NCBI GenBank assembly: GCA_963790715.1
Contig: CAWBPN010000018.1
Coordinates: 186,001 to 250,000 of the forward strand
Direction of reading: 5' to 3'
Length of the DNA stretch: 64,000 bases
Source: DCFW01 sp963790715
GTDB lineage: Bacteria > Bacteroidota > Bacteroidia > Bacteroidales > Bacteroidaceae
Shown here piece after piece: positions 17,388-25,830 of this stretch. How positions within the stretch are numbered: the first letter of the stretch is position 1; each line of letters begins with the position of its first letter. The notes beneath the pieces were generated by a model. It was not told the origin of the DNA, made no database searches, and saw nothing but the letters and a program-made list of their open reading frames with translations. A program made the translations under genes and the position numbers.

Positions 17388-18514
17388 ATCCGATTCTTTT
17401 TTATGTAATCAATAACTTTCCCCATTTGTATTTTCCAATCCAAATGTTTTACGCTTTCACGTATTTCACTCGGATCAAAAGAATGAGAATCATAAAAGTC
17501 AAGTATACCTTTAATATGAATAGGGCTATCGTCTGCCGGAGCTTTCATAATATAATTTTTATCATCAAAATCGGAATCGGTTTCAGAATAAATAAAAGGA
17601 ATTCCACGTGCAGCATATTCCCGGTTCTTCAAAGTTTTTATATTATCAATACCTGTTCTGTGGCGTCCTAAACTGGCAACGGCAAAATCAGCATTATCGA
17701 ACACTTCATCCAATTTTTCCCCGAATAGCTGACCATGAAAAATAATATATTTTTTAATGTTATAACGTGATATTATATCATCAAAAAGAGATTGTTCGGA
17801 AGTGCCTATCCCGCCTACGATATGAAAATAAACTTCACGTCCGATATTTTGTTTGTAATACTCGCCTATGCCGGAAATTATACGATCAAATCCATGCCAA
17901 TAATGTACTTCAGCCACCCCAATCAAGTTGAAAGGAGAAGGTGTTTTCCGCATTTTATCTTTTATATGAATGGACTTAAAATCAATGCCATTAGATATAT
18001 TTATCGTTTTTATTCCGAATATATTTTCTGCATCGGAAAATGTAACGATACGAAACAATTGTCTTGCCTGCCTACGGCGAAATATATGATCTATTCTCAA
18101 CCCCATTTTTTCAACAAAAGGATATCCTTTATATTCAAAATCATAAGGATAAGTCGGTACTTCCATTACAGCCCTTACACCATGTTGCTTTAATCTTTTC
18201 AAGAAATGGATTATAAACGGATCGGCATTATTAAAAGAACGGATATATATCAATTCTATATTATGAGTAAGGATATAATCAACAACAGCGTCATAATATA
18301 TTCTTCTTTTTATTGAAGCTTTAATTCCTGTCCCGAAATCCTGAAGAATATCATCATTAATCATACGGCAATGGTGCCCATTCGGTAATATATCATAATG
18401 GCAAATATCGACATCATGTCCGTTTTTCCTTAATCCGTCAACTTGACCTGTTATTTTTCTACTTACACCGCTGTATGGAGAAAAACCATGAAAAATAAAA
18501 AATAATATTTTCAT
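17384..18514 (-). CDS. GT-B glycosyltransferase (GT4-like) of the polysaccharide operon
   Basis: A 376-residue protein with KILFFIFHGFSPYSGVSRKI at its start, a common opening of GT4 capsule enzymes, IYIRSFNNADPFIIHFLKRL in the N-terminal half, and a C-terminal half with FNLIGVAEVHYWHGFDRIIS and KTLKNREYAARGIPFIYSE, which replaces the standard EGFG...EAMACG donor motif. It is therefore a divergent member that is not part of the tandem GT4 family around it. Start and stop overlap its neighbours by ATGA. Confidence 0.78.
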   Translation of the reverse strand: MKILFFIFHGFSPYSGVSRKITGQVDGLRKNGHDVDICHYDILPNGHHCRMINDDILQDFGTGIKASIKRRIYYDAVVDYILTHNIELIYIRSFNNADPFIIHFLKRLKQHGVRAVMEVPTYPYDFEYKGYPFVEKMGLRIDHIFRRRQARQLFRIVTFSDAENIFGIKTINISNGIDFKSIHIKDKMRKTPSPFNLIGVAEVHYWHGFDRIISGIGEYYKQNIGREVYFHIVGGIGTSEQSLFDDIISRYNIKKYIIFHGQLFGEKLDEVFDNADFAVASLGRHRTGIDNIKTLKNREYAARGIPFIYSETDSDFDDKNYIMKAPADDSPIHIKGILDFYDSHSFDPSEIRESVKHLDWKIQMGKVIDYIKKNRI

Positions 18515-19667
18515 TGTTGTTCTATTAAATGATTAAATAGACTCCGCCACTTTTCCATAATCACAGGTTCGGAATAGCGTTTTACATTATCTTTTGCCCT
18601 AAGCCCCATATTAGCACGCTCCTCAGGATGGTCAATCATATATGCAACTTTCTCACTAAGTTCTTTTACGTCTCCATTATTAACCAAAAAACCGTCTTCG
18701 TTATCCTTGATAATATCAGCCGGACCGCATGGACAATTAAAAGAGACACATGGTAATCCGCACGCCATTGCTTCAATCAATGCCATGCCAAAGCCCTCAA
18801 AATGTGAACTTGAGACAAAAAATGCACTTGATAAGTATTTATCTCTGAATATCAGTTATCGGTTTTTCAAATAAAAAAGATGTTTCTACATGGTTTTCTT
18901 TTACAAGATTTTCCAGATAAGGTTTCAAAAGTCCTTCTCCATAAACATGTATTTTCCAACCGGGATATCTTTTACTTATCATAGCCCATGCTTTAATCAA
19001 CGAATCATATCCTTTCTCTTCACTCAAACGACCTACACTTATAATATTCTTTGATGAGGAAACATCACTAATCTTATCATCATCAAACGGAAGGGAATTT
19101 GGAATTGCATAAGCTGTATGGCAAACTCTTTGCCATTCATCCGCATCATGTTGTGTCAATGCAACTACAGCGGCCAACTTCTTTACCGATTTATCCATTT
19201 TATATCGCCAATATCTTGCAATGAGTCTATAAGGCAGAGACGCATTTTCTATACGATGAAAATTTCTAATATATTGCCTGACAACATGAACTTCTTCTAT
19301 TTTCTTACTTCCATCATTCAATTCGTATAAAAAATCCGACTCACGTCCAAACGTGCTTATCGTAAAATCAGGTTTTATCCTATTCAGTTCCTGTGTTACT
19401 AGCCGTTTATACTTATGCATTAACTTAAAATAATAGTAAGCCCGCAGTAATAATCCATGCCCATATTGCCGGCCGAACATAATATTCAAGTTTATCAAAT
19501 GGACTTTAGGAGATAACGGAAATATCGGAGGATTATCACCTTGTGAGTCGGTAATAATAGTCACGTCATAACCAAAAATCTCAGCAAAGTAATTCGCTTT
19601 GTTCTGTTATAACTCTATCTGCGCCACCAATAGTGACTAAAGCAGTATAAAGATAAACAATTTTCAT
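18511..19667 (-). pseudogene. GT4-family glycosyltransferase with two frameshifts (first gene of the operon)
   Basis: Three pieces rebuild one GT4 enzyme of about 384 residues. It begins at 19667 with MKIVYLYTALVTIGGADRVI. Near 19600 an extra base moves the frame into ANYFAEIFGYDVTIITDSQ; near 18838 a second extra base breaks VTDIQ-type sequence before KYLSSAFFVSSSHFEGFGM and ALIEAMACGLPC. The rebuilt protein aligns end to end with the paralogues at 15091-16251 and 16248-17387. The last piece alone would be only the 91-residue donor half. As first gene of the operon, a true break could lower expression of coupled downstream genes. A sequence error is equally possible. Confidence 0.85.
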
Positions 19668-19683
19668 AATATTCAATTTACTA

Positions 19684-19691
19684 CAAAACTA
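19684..19691 (-). promoter_or_regulatory. -7 element of the glycosyltransferase operon
   Basis: The plus strand reads CAAAACTA, the complement of TAGTTTTG, matching TAnnTTTG 17 bases before the first start at 19667. Confidence 0.5.
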
Positions 19692-19722
19692 CATTTTATT
19701 TTTACATAAAAAAAATAATCTC

Positions 19723-19730
19723 TACATTTG
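19723..19730 (+). promoter_or_regulatory. -7 element TACATTTG of the PIG-L deacetylase gene
   Basis: TACATTTG fits TAnnTTTG and lies 19 bases before the ATG at 19749. Together with 19684-19691 it makes the 80-base gap a divergent promoter region. Confidence 0.55.
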
Positions 19731-19748
19731 TTGTAAATATCACTATTT

Positions 19749-20482
19749 ATGAAACAATTCATTCAATACTCATTAAGAATGTTGCGCAATTTCATCTTCC
19801 GCATAAAGATGAAAAGATGCGATGCATTACAACTTTCAGGGACAATATTAATTATTGCTCCACATCCCGACGATGAAGTGTTAGCATGTTCTGGGCTAAT
19901 ACAAAGAATGATTTCAGAAAACAAGAATGTACACATCGCCATTTTATCCGGTGGGGAAAGAACACATAGTGATTGTTGCGGTGAAAAAGAAACAATTAAA
20001 AATCGCCATATACTGACATTGCAAGCATTGGGCATTATAAAATTCCCTTTAGAGAATCTACATAACTTTTCTTTCCCCGATGGAGGAATATCCGATACGT
20101 GCCAAATAGAAAAAGAGAAATTATACAACTTATTATCGACATTACAACCTGACACAGTATTTATTCCTCATCCGTTTGATAGATGGGAGGATCACATAAA
20201 TGCCGGTAATCTGATCAAATCATATTACACTGAAGATGATAATATCTCAATATATGAATATTGTGTTTGGTTTTGGTATTGGGTTCACTATTACGGAAAA
20301 GTTGAATGGAAAAATTCTTACATCTTAAAAATGACCATAAAGAACATGCGTTTAAATCAAAAGCGATAGATGCATACGTGAAACCTATAGCTCCCTGCGG
20401 CAGACCTTGGTCGGGCAAACTACCAAACATTCTGATAACTGCAAGTAAATGGAAAAAAGAATTATTCTTTAAAATCAAATAA
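19749..20482 (+). pseudogene. PIG-L family N-deacetylase with a frameshift near the 3' end
   Basis: PIG-L/LmbE enzymes are zinc-dependent deacetylases of N-acetylated sugars. The metal site PHPDDEV is plain in LIIAPHPDDEVLACSG, and the later HPFDRWEDH carries the third ligand. After about residue 195 the first frame ends early (MTIKNMRLNQKR, stop at 20369). Shifting frame near 20333 restores EHAFKSKAIDAYVKPI and PCGRPWSGKLPN, ending at the TAA at 20480-20482, which gives the usual length of about 244 residues. One base seems to be missing. The catalytic part is intact in the first frame. It faces the glycosyltransferase operon and probably modifies the same glycan. Confidence 0.85.
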
Positions 20483-20674
20483 CTCAAACATCGCAAGTTT
20501 TTTATCAAACTTAATTCTAAACACTACATCTTGTTGCACTTCAATTTATTATACACAAATGCACAATATCTATTATAATGGTAATATTGCCAAAATGCGG
20601 AAAGCTCGTGTTCACTATACTTCACATTAATATATATTCTTATATATTTGCATAACAAATGAATATAACAGTAA

Positions 20675-21206
20675 AATCTCAGTCTCAAAACAAGCCCCTC
20701 CCCCCTTTCCCCGCACGTCCCTAAAATCATTCCGTATGCCTTTATTTATCGATGTTATAAGTGAATAAAATACGGTGTTAAATAAACCAAGCAATATCTT
20801 AATAAAGCTTTCATCAAAAAACCTATTTCTCTGATTTATAGGCAATTATTGTTTTAGACCTTGTCTCAATATTGTCTCACATGAGACAAATTGAGACAAC
20901 CTTAAATTAACTTCAGTGAAATTAACTTTTATGCTGTCTCAATTTTGTCTCACTGAGACTGGGAAACAATGTCCACATAAATTAAAATTAACTTTTGCTT
21001 GTTTTTGCCATTCTCTTTACTACACTGATACTTATTTGTTTATATTTATTACTAATATAATATTATATTAATATTATTATATATATGATAAATAAAAAAT
21101 AGGATATTAACTAAGAGAATTTTGAGGTAAAAAATGGTAAACGTTGACGGTATGTTAGTTATGACGTTCAAAAAGGGGGGAAAGGCCCTGATTTGAGACT
21201 GAGATT
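20675..21206. repeat. 15-bp perfect inverted repeat pair, 532 bp outer span
   Basis: AATCTCAGTCTCAAA at 20675-20689 is the exact complement of TTTGAGACTGAGATT at 21192-21206. Next to each arm, on the inner side, is a C-rich or G-rich run (20691-20715 and 21173-21190), so the similarity reaches beyond the 15 bases. The layout is that of a small non-coding element with terminal inverted repeats. No flanking target duplication was confirmed. Confidence 0.55.
20862..20960. repeat. Cluster of seven TGTCTCA-type heptamers in palindromic, one-turn spacing
   Basis: Direct TGTCTCA copies start at 20862, 20873, 20935 and 20946; inverted TGAGACA copies start at 20882 and 20892; TGAGACT lies at 20954. 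Spacing within pairs is 10 or 11 bases. The first four form a near-perfect 38-base palindrome centred at about 20880. This is the pattern of a multi-site operator or of a folding DNA/RNA element; no adjacent gene explains it. Confidence 0.65.
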
Positions 21207-21344
21207 CGGCGTTAAATTTCATGATGCTAATAAAGGTGAACATATCCTACATTAACAGTAAGCAAAAGGAACAGAAAGACAATACAAATAGAATTCGCTT
21301 GAAACGCTCTGGGAAAGCATCGCCAACACTCTGAGTTACAGACC

Positions 21345-21383
21345 GAAATGCTCTTGGAAACAACATGTTTCCAAGAGCATTTC
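21345..21383. repeat. Perfect 17-bp stem hairpin
   Basis: GAAATGCTCTTGGAAAC (21345-21361) is exactly complementary to 21367-21383 around a five-base loop (AACAT). No T run follows on either strand, so it is not a typical terminator. A related half-copy, GAAACGCTCTGGGAAAG, lies 45 bases upstream at 21300-21316. Confidence 0.7.
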
Positions 21384-21591
21384 AAATGTTTTGCAAGATC
21401 GTTTCGCGGAATCACATTTTTTTGTATAATTCAATTTATTATCATGTTCCACGGCACTTTTATATTTTTTCATTTAATACCTAAGAGCACACATAGATCA
21501 CTCATAATAAATTGTTTATAAAAATATTTTCATCAGCATCATGTAAAAATCGTATTATTAAATCATTTAATATGCATATTTACATAAAATT

Positions 21592-21631
21592 GGCAGTAAG
21601 TATGTTTCACGCTTAAAACATACTTACTGCC
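21592..21631 (-). terminator. Strong hairpin downstream of the DUF3256 gene, probable terminator
   Basis: GGCAGTAAGTATGTTT (21592-21607) pairs perfectly with 21616-21631 around an eight-base loop. On the minus strand it comes 23 bases after the DUF3256 stop and is followed by AATTTTATG, a weak T tract. Confidence 0.6.
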
Positions 21632-21653
21632 AAAAACAAAAAGCGTAACAAAC

Positions 21654-22301
21654 TTACTTCTTAACGAATTTACCGGCTTTTACATCCCAATATAAAATTA
21701 CAGGTTCTTTCTTTAAGAAAGGTGATAATTTAGCCAAATCCTCCTTGCCTAATGTTTCGGGAGAGGTATATGTAAATGTCAAACTACTGTCTTTAGAAGA
21801 AAGGTCAGCCTTTATAAAATCCATCGAAATGACCGATGTTGCATCAATATAGGCTTCTTCCTGCGTCGTATCAACTGATGTAAGGAAATCGGATTGTTCA
21901 GGGATATGGACATAATTCGAATCAGGTAGTTCCTGCCATTTAGTATTATAGAAATGCACCTCACTGTCGGCAACAGGTCCGTAAAAAGTTTTAACGGCAC
22001 AAATAATACGCGTAGAATCGGACATTACCAACACCTTCATCTGGAAAGTAGAAACCTTAGTTGTTTGCACCAACAAGTAGTTGGTAGTAAGTTCTTTCAT
22101 ATCCGAATTTGCATTAAATCGGTTTTGCACTTCGGCTTTCATCTTACTATCCATAAAATCAGCAAAATCTTCACGATTTGATTTTGTCAATAGTTGGTTT
22201 AGCGAATCCGGCATATTTATATACAAACTCTTAGCTGTTTGGGCATAGCTTCCTATTGTAATCAGAAAGCATGTTACTATCAACGATATTTTCTTCACCA
22301 T
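21654..22301 (-). CDS. DUF3256 family protein, exported
   Basis: The chosen start at 22301 gives MVKKISLIVTCFLITIGSYAQ, a clean signal peptide; an ATG five codons upstream (22316) would spoil it. The mature part, about 195 residues, has the pattern of DUF3256, a Bacteroidales family of unknown function (LYINMPDSLNQLLTKSNR, MTD-like MKVLVMSDSTRIICAVKTFYG-type strands, and a C-terminal WDVKAGKFVKK). It is probably periplasmic. It is divergent from pgk, a neighbourhood often kept in this order. No catalytic motif can be pointed out. Confidence 0.82.
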   Translation of the reverse strand: MVKKISLIVTCFLITIGSYAQTAKSLYINMPDSLNQLLTKSNREDFADFMDSKMKAEVQNRFNANSDMKELTTNYLLVQTTKVSTFQMKVLVMSDSTRIICAVKTFYGPVADSEVHFYNTKWQELPDSNYVHIPEQSDFLTSVDTTQEEAYIDATSVISMDFIKADLSSKDSSLTFTYTSPETLGKEDLAKLSPFLKKEPVILYWDVKAGKFVKK

Positions 22302-22395
22302 AATAAATTGATACATTAATTGCGTACAAAAATATACTTTTTTCAGTTACACAAAAAATTTACCTGCAAAAATATTTCCTAGTCTATTTTTTTAA

Positions 22396-22403
22396 TAACT
22401 TTG
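22396..22403 (+). promoter_or_regulatory. -7 element TAACTTTG of pgk
   Basis: TAACTTTG matches TAnnTTTG 41 bases before the pgk ATG and is followed by GCATACGG, a plausible start of transcription. Confidence 0.65.
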
Positions 22404-22444
22404 CATACGGAAGTATGTATTATAAACTCAAAAAATAATTAGTT

Positions 22445-23701
22445 ATGCAAAACATTGACAAATTTAATTTTGCCGGTAAACGGGCATTTGTTCGAGTTGA
22501 TTTCAATGTTCCATTGGATGAAAATTTCAACATCACAGATGATACACGTATTCGTGCTGCACTACCTACTTTGAAAAAAATCTTAGCTGACGGCGGTATG
22601 TTGATCATAGGTTCTCATTTAGGCCGTCCAAAAGGCGTTACTGACAAATTCTCATTAAAACATATAGTTGATCATGTTTCAGAGAAATTAGGAGTCAAAG
22701 TACAATTCGCACCTGATTGCCAAAAGGCTCAAGCTCAAGTTGCCGCTTTGAAACCGGGTGAAGCTTTGTTGCTTGAAAATCTTCGTTTCTATGATGAAGA
22801 GCAAGGTAAGCCGTCAAATCTGGCCGACGATGCTACGGATGAAGAAAAAGCAGCTGCTAAAAAAGCACTTAAGGAAAGTCAGAAAACTTTCACTAAGGTT
22901 TTGGCAGATTATGCCGATGTATATGTAAATGATGCTTTCGGCACAGCTCACCGTGCGCATGCATCCACAGCTCTTATAGCTAAATATTTCGATACAGACC
23001 ACAAGATGTTCGGTTACTTGATGGAAAAAGAAGTTGCTGCAGTTAATAAAGTAATGAAAGACATCCATCGTCCTTTCACTGCTATCATGGGCGGTTCAAA
23101 AGTTTCATCAAAAATTGACATCATTAAGAATCTATTAAATAAAGTAGATAACTTAATCGTTACCGGTGGTATGACATACACGTTTACCAAAGCTCAAGGC
23201 GGCAAAATAGGTAAATCCATTTGTGAAGATGACAAACTTGAATTAGCGTTGGACTTGATTAAAGAGGCTAAAAAGAAAAATGTAAATCTAGTTATTGCCG
23301 TTGATGCCAAGATTGCCGACGATTTCTCAAATGATGCTAAAACAGACTTCGTAGACGTTGACAAGATTCCTGACGGATGGGAAGGTCTTGACATCGGTCC
23401 CAAATCTGAAAAAATATTTGCCGAAGTCATCAAAAACTCCAGAACCATTCTTTGGAACGGCCCTACAGGAGTATTCGAATTTGATAACTTCACACACGGC
23501 TCACGTTCGGTTGGCGAGGCTATCGCCGAAGCTACAAAGAACGGGGCTTTCTCCTTGGTAGGAGGTGGTGATTCTGTAGCATGCGTAAACAAATTCGGGT
23601 TAGCCGACAAAGTTTCTTACGTATCTACGGGTGGCGGCGCACTGCTTGAAGCAATTGAGGGCAAGGTGCTTCCCGGTATTGCTGCAATTGAAAAGGCATA
23701 A
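22445..23701 (+). CDS. pgk: Phosphoglycerate kinase
   Basis: Phosphoglycerate kinase makes ATP from 1,3-bisphosphoglycerate in glycolysis. The 418-residue protein is full length. The N-terminal substrate site shows GKRAFVRVDFNVPLDEN, the lobe has GSHLGRPKGV, the hinge shows DVYVNDAFGTAHRAHAST, and the nucleotide lobe carries AIMGGSKVSSKI, WNGPTGVFEF and the C-terminal VGGGDSVACVNK with STGGGALLEAIEG. A -7 element lies upstream and a strong terminator downstream, so it is a single transcription unit, divergent from the DUF3256 gene. Confidence 0.98.
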   Translation: MQNIDKFNFAGKRAFVRVDFNVPLDENFNITDDTRIRAALPTLKKILADGGMLIIGSHLGRPKGVTDKFSLKHIVDHVSEKLGVKVQFAPDCQKAQAQVAALKPGEALLLENLRFYDEEQGKPSNLADDATDEEKAAAKKALKESQKTFTKVLADYADVYVNDAFGTAHRAHASTALIAKYFDTDHKMFGYLMEKEVAAVNKVMKDIHRPFTAIMGGSKVSSKIDIIKNLLNKVDNLIVTGGMTYTFTKAQGGKIGKSICEDDKLELALDLIKEAKKKNVNLVIAVDAKIADDFSNDAKTDFVDVDKIPDGWEGLDIGPKSEKIFAEVIKNSRTILWNGPTGVFEFDNFTHGSRSVGEAIAEATKNGAFSLVGGGDSVACVNKFGLADKVSYVSTGGGALLEAIEGKVLPGIAAIEKA

Positions 23702-23718
23702 ACAAATCACATAATATG

Positions 23719-23752
23719 GGGCATCTCAGTTTTATGAGATGCCCTTATTTAT
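23719..23752 (+). terminator. Rho-independent terminator of pgk
   Basis: GGGCATCTCA (23719-23728) pairs perfectly with TGAGATGCCC (23735-23744), followed by TTATTTATT. It ends seven bases before the next gene. Confidence 0.85.
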
Positions 23753-23758
23753 TAATAA

Positions 23759-24724
23759 ATGAGAAAGACATTATTCATCATAATATTATTGACACTAACT
23801 TACGGTTGTAAACGATCGGCTGTAAATACAACGCCATCCGAAACCATTACTATAGGAGTATTGCCTACAATGGATTTCTTACCTTTTGCAATTGCAAACC
23901 AAAACGGCACTTACGATTCGTTGGGATTAGCCGTCAACTTCAAAATGTTTCACAGCGAAGAAGAGATGTGCTTAGCCTTTCATCGCCAAAACATTGAAGG
24001 AATGCTTACTGATATACCTGACGCCATAATTCAGCAAAACAATTATAACAACGGGCAAGTAATAATGCAAACTGACGGTTATTATCAACTCATTGCTAAA
24101 AATGAAATGCAATCAATTGCCAATTTAAAAAACAAAAACGTCTCTATTTCACATAACACCGCTGTAGATTTCTTAACCGGAATAGTTCTTCAAAATAAAA
24201 AGATAAACCTTTACGTGAACGAACCTGAAATAAATAAAATTCCAATACGGTTGACAACTCTCATTGACAATAAAAGCAATAGCATAAGCGCATCATTCCT
24301 TCCCGACGTTTCAGCAACAAAAGCATTACACGCAGGCGGAATGAAAGCGTTAAGGAATAGCGACAGCATCGGATTGCATTTGAATGTGATGATGATTAAT
24401 AAATCGACAATTGGCAATAAAGGAAGAGAAATTAAAGACTTAATCATCGGCTATAATATAGCAGCTAACTACATAAATGCCAATAAGCACAAAATATGGA
24501 AAAGTACTATACTTTATCCTTTAAACATTGACAAAGCAACGGCAAAACATATCAAAGTGCCTACATACGAAAATGCTACACTTCCTGAAAAACGCACAAT
24601 AAGGCTATGTCGAATATGGCTTAAAACAAGACATTTATTAAATAACAAGTATGATATAAACAAATTCGTTAATTATGAATTTGCAATAAAAAATAATAAT
24701 CACAGAAAAAAATTCAATTTATGA
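23759..24724 (+). CDS. Substrate-binding lipoprotein, NMT1/SsuA-like
   Basis: A 321-residue protein with a lipoprotein signal (LTLTYGC, lipidated Cys about 17). The fold matches periplasmic binding proteins of the NMT1/THI5-SsuA type: ITIGVLPTMDFLPFAIANQN at the start, ...GMLTDIPDAIIQQN with the typical D-ligand loop, and NVSISHNTAVDFLTGIVL. Such proteins feed ABC transporters for thiamine precursors, taurine or nitrate-like solutes, but no permease or ATPase is near. The stop overlaps the porin start by ATGA, so the two are made together. A lipoprotein-plus-porin pair for one anionic or sulfonated solute is an inference. Confidence 0.75.
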   Translation: MRKTLFIIILLTLTYGCKRSAVNTTPSETITIGVLPTMDFLPFAIANQNGTYDSLGLAVNFKMFHSEEEMCLAFHRQNIEGMLTDIPDAIIQQNNYNNGQVIMQTDGYYQLIAKNEMQSIANLKNKNVSISHNTAVDFLTGIVLQNKKINLYVNEPEINKIPIRLTTLIDNKSNSISASFLPDVSATKALHAGGMKALRNSDSIGLHLNVMMINKSTIGNKGREIKDLIIGYNIAANYINANKHKIWKSTILYPLNIDKATAKHIKVPTYENATLPEKRTIRLCRIWLKTRHLLNNKYDINKFVNYEFAIKNNNHRKKFNL

Positions 24725-25797
24725 AAATCATTACCAAGAGAATTTTAAATACCATAGTATTAATTATGTTAGGATATACCGCATCTTATGCGCAAACATC
24801 TGAAGAATTTCACGCTAGCGATCTTTTAAACAAGTTAAATCAACATATATCTATTCACGGATATGCTCAAGGCGGATTTTTTTATGACAATCAGGCTACG
24901 CCTAACAACACATTTAAAATCTCACGTATTATCGGCATGTTAAGTGCAAAGGTAACAAATAAATGGGACTGCTATTTCATGTACAGTTTCGTAGGAAACG
25001 GTGACAGTCATACATGTGAATTGTGGACGGAATATCATTTCAACCCTGCTTTCAATGTAAAAGTCGGCCAATTTAAGACACCGTTCTCAATTGAAAATCC
25101 TATGTCGCCTACCGAATGGGAATTCAGTACAGCATCACAAGCCACCAACTATTTAACAGGCAATAGCACTACTGATGTCAAATATGGTAACCAATCAGGA
25201 CGTGACCAAGGCATTCAGGTTTCAGGTAACTTGATTAAGATGCAAAGTGGCATAAACCTCCTTTCTTACAAACTTGCAATAATGAACGGTCAGGGAATAA
25301 ATGTCTGTGACGGAAATTCACAAAAGGATTTCGTAGGCTCACTTACGTTTCATCCGATAAAAGATTTGGACTTGAATGTTTCTACCATGTTGGGTGATGG
25401 ACATGCATTGGCTACAGAATACGCAGGTACACAATATGCCATAGCAGCAGGACAAAACTATACACGTAACCGTTATTCTGCAGGTCTGCAATATAAAAGC
25501 TCTATCTTTGATGTTCGTTCAGAATATATGTATGGCAAAGACGGCAACCACAACAGTGACGGCTATTATGCAACCGGAGAAGTACACGTTAAGCCTCAAT
25601 TCGATATAGTAGCTTCATACGATTACTTCAATAAAAACAAAGACATGGATAATCAAGATGAAACCGACTACAAAGCCGGTGTGCAATATTGGTTCTATCC
25701 ACGTTGCCGTATGCAGGTTGAATACATTTATCAAGATAAGCAACAAGGATTAAAAGATCACAATATGGTAGAAGCGCAGCTGCAAATTCGCTTCTAA
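24721..25797 (+). CDS. Outer-membrane porin, phosphate-selective OprO/OprP-like
   Basis: A 358-residue beta-barrel protein with a signal peptide ending around SYAQ (residue 25). The start of the mature part, HISIHGYAQGGFFYDNQ, the repeated aromatic strands, FNVKVGQFKTPFS-type text (AFNVKVGQFKTPFSIEN) and the C-terminal RMQVEYIYQDK...QLQIRF ending in Phe are typical of OprO/OprP-like porins in Bacteroidota. The name reflects the family; phosphate specificity is not shown. It is coupled to the substrate-binding lipoprotein, and no other transport gene follows. Confidence 0.85.
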   Translation: MKIITKRILNTIVLIMLGYTASYAQTSEEFHASDLLNKLNQHISIHGYAQGGFFYDNQATPNNTFKISRIIGMLSAKVTNKWDCYFMYSFVGNGDSHTCELWTEYHFNPAFNVKVGQFKTPFSIENPMSPTEWEFSTASQATNYLTGNSTTDVKYGNQSGRDQGIQVSGNLIKMQSGINLLSYKLAIMNGQGINVCDGNSQKDFVGSLTFHPIKDLDLNVSTMLGDGHALATEYAGTQYAIAAGQNYTRNRYSAGLQYKSSIFDVRSEYMYGKDGNHNSDGYYATGEVHVKPQFDIVASYDYFNKNKDMDNQDETDYKAGVQYWFYPRCRMQVEYIYQDKQQGLKDHNMVEAQLQIRF

Positions 25798-25830
25798 AAA
25801 GGACATTTTAATAAAGGACAAGTAAGCAAT

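Larger units (their letters stand above)
20483..21653. other. Gene-free AT-rich region with repeats and hairpins
   Basis: About 1.17 kb lies between the PIG-L gene and the DUF3256 gene without a convincing coding sequence; the short open frames are low-complexity and resemble no family. It holds TGTCTCA heptamers (20862-20960), a 15-bp inverted pair (20675 and 21192), an AT palindrome near 21050-21085, and two perfect hairpins (21345 and 21592). It could be a decayed mobile element or an accessory-locus boundary. Confidence 0.6.

Noticed and set aside
20524..20845. Short minus-strand open frames of 68 and 72 codons
   Set aside because: They overlap one another, have low-complexity content and no family resemblance, and cover the inverted-repeat arm.
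20862..20960. CRISPR-like repeats
   Set aside because: Units are only seven bases in mixed orientation without unique spacers of even length; no cas genes nearby.
21227..21415. Minus-strand frame of 62 codons over the 17-bp hairpin
   Set aside because: It exists because the hairpin and half-copy are free of stops; no family resemblance or start context.
23400..23610. Open frames on the strand opposite pgk and other housekeeping genes
   Set aside because: They are shadows of the real genes, with no homology of their own.
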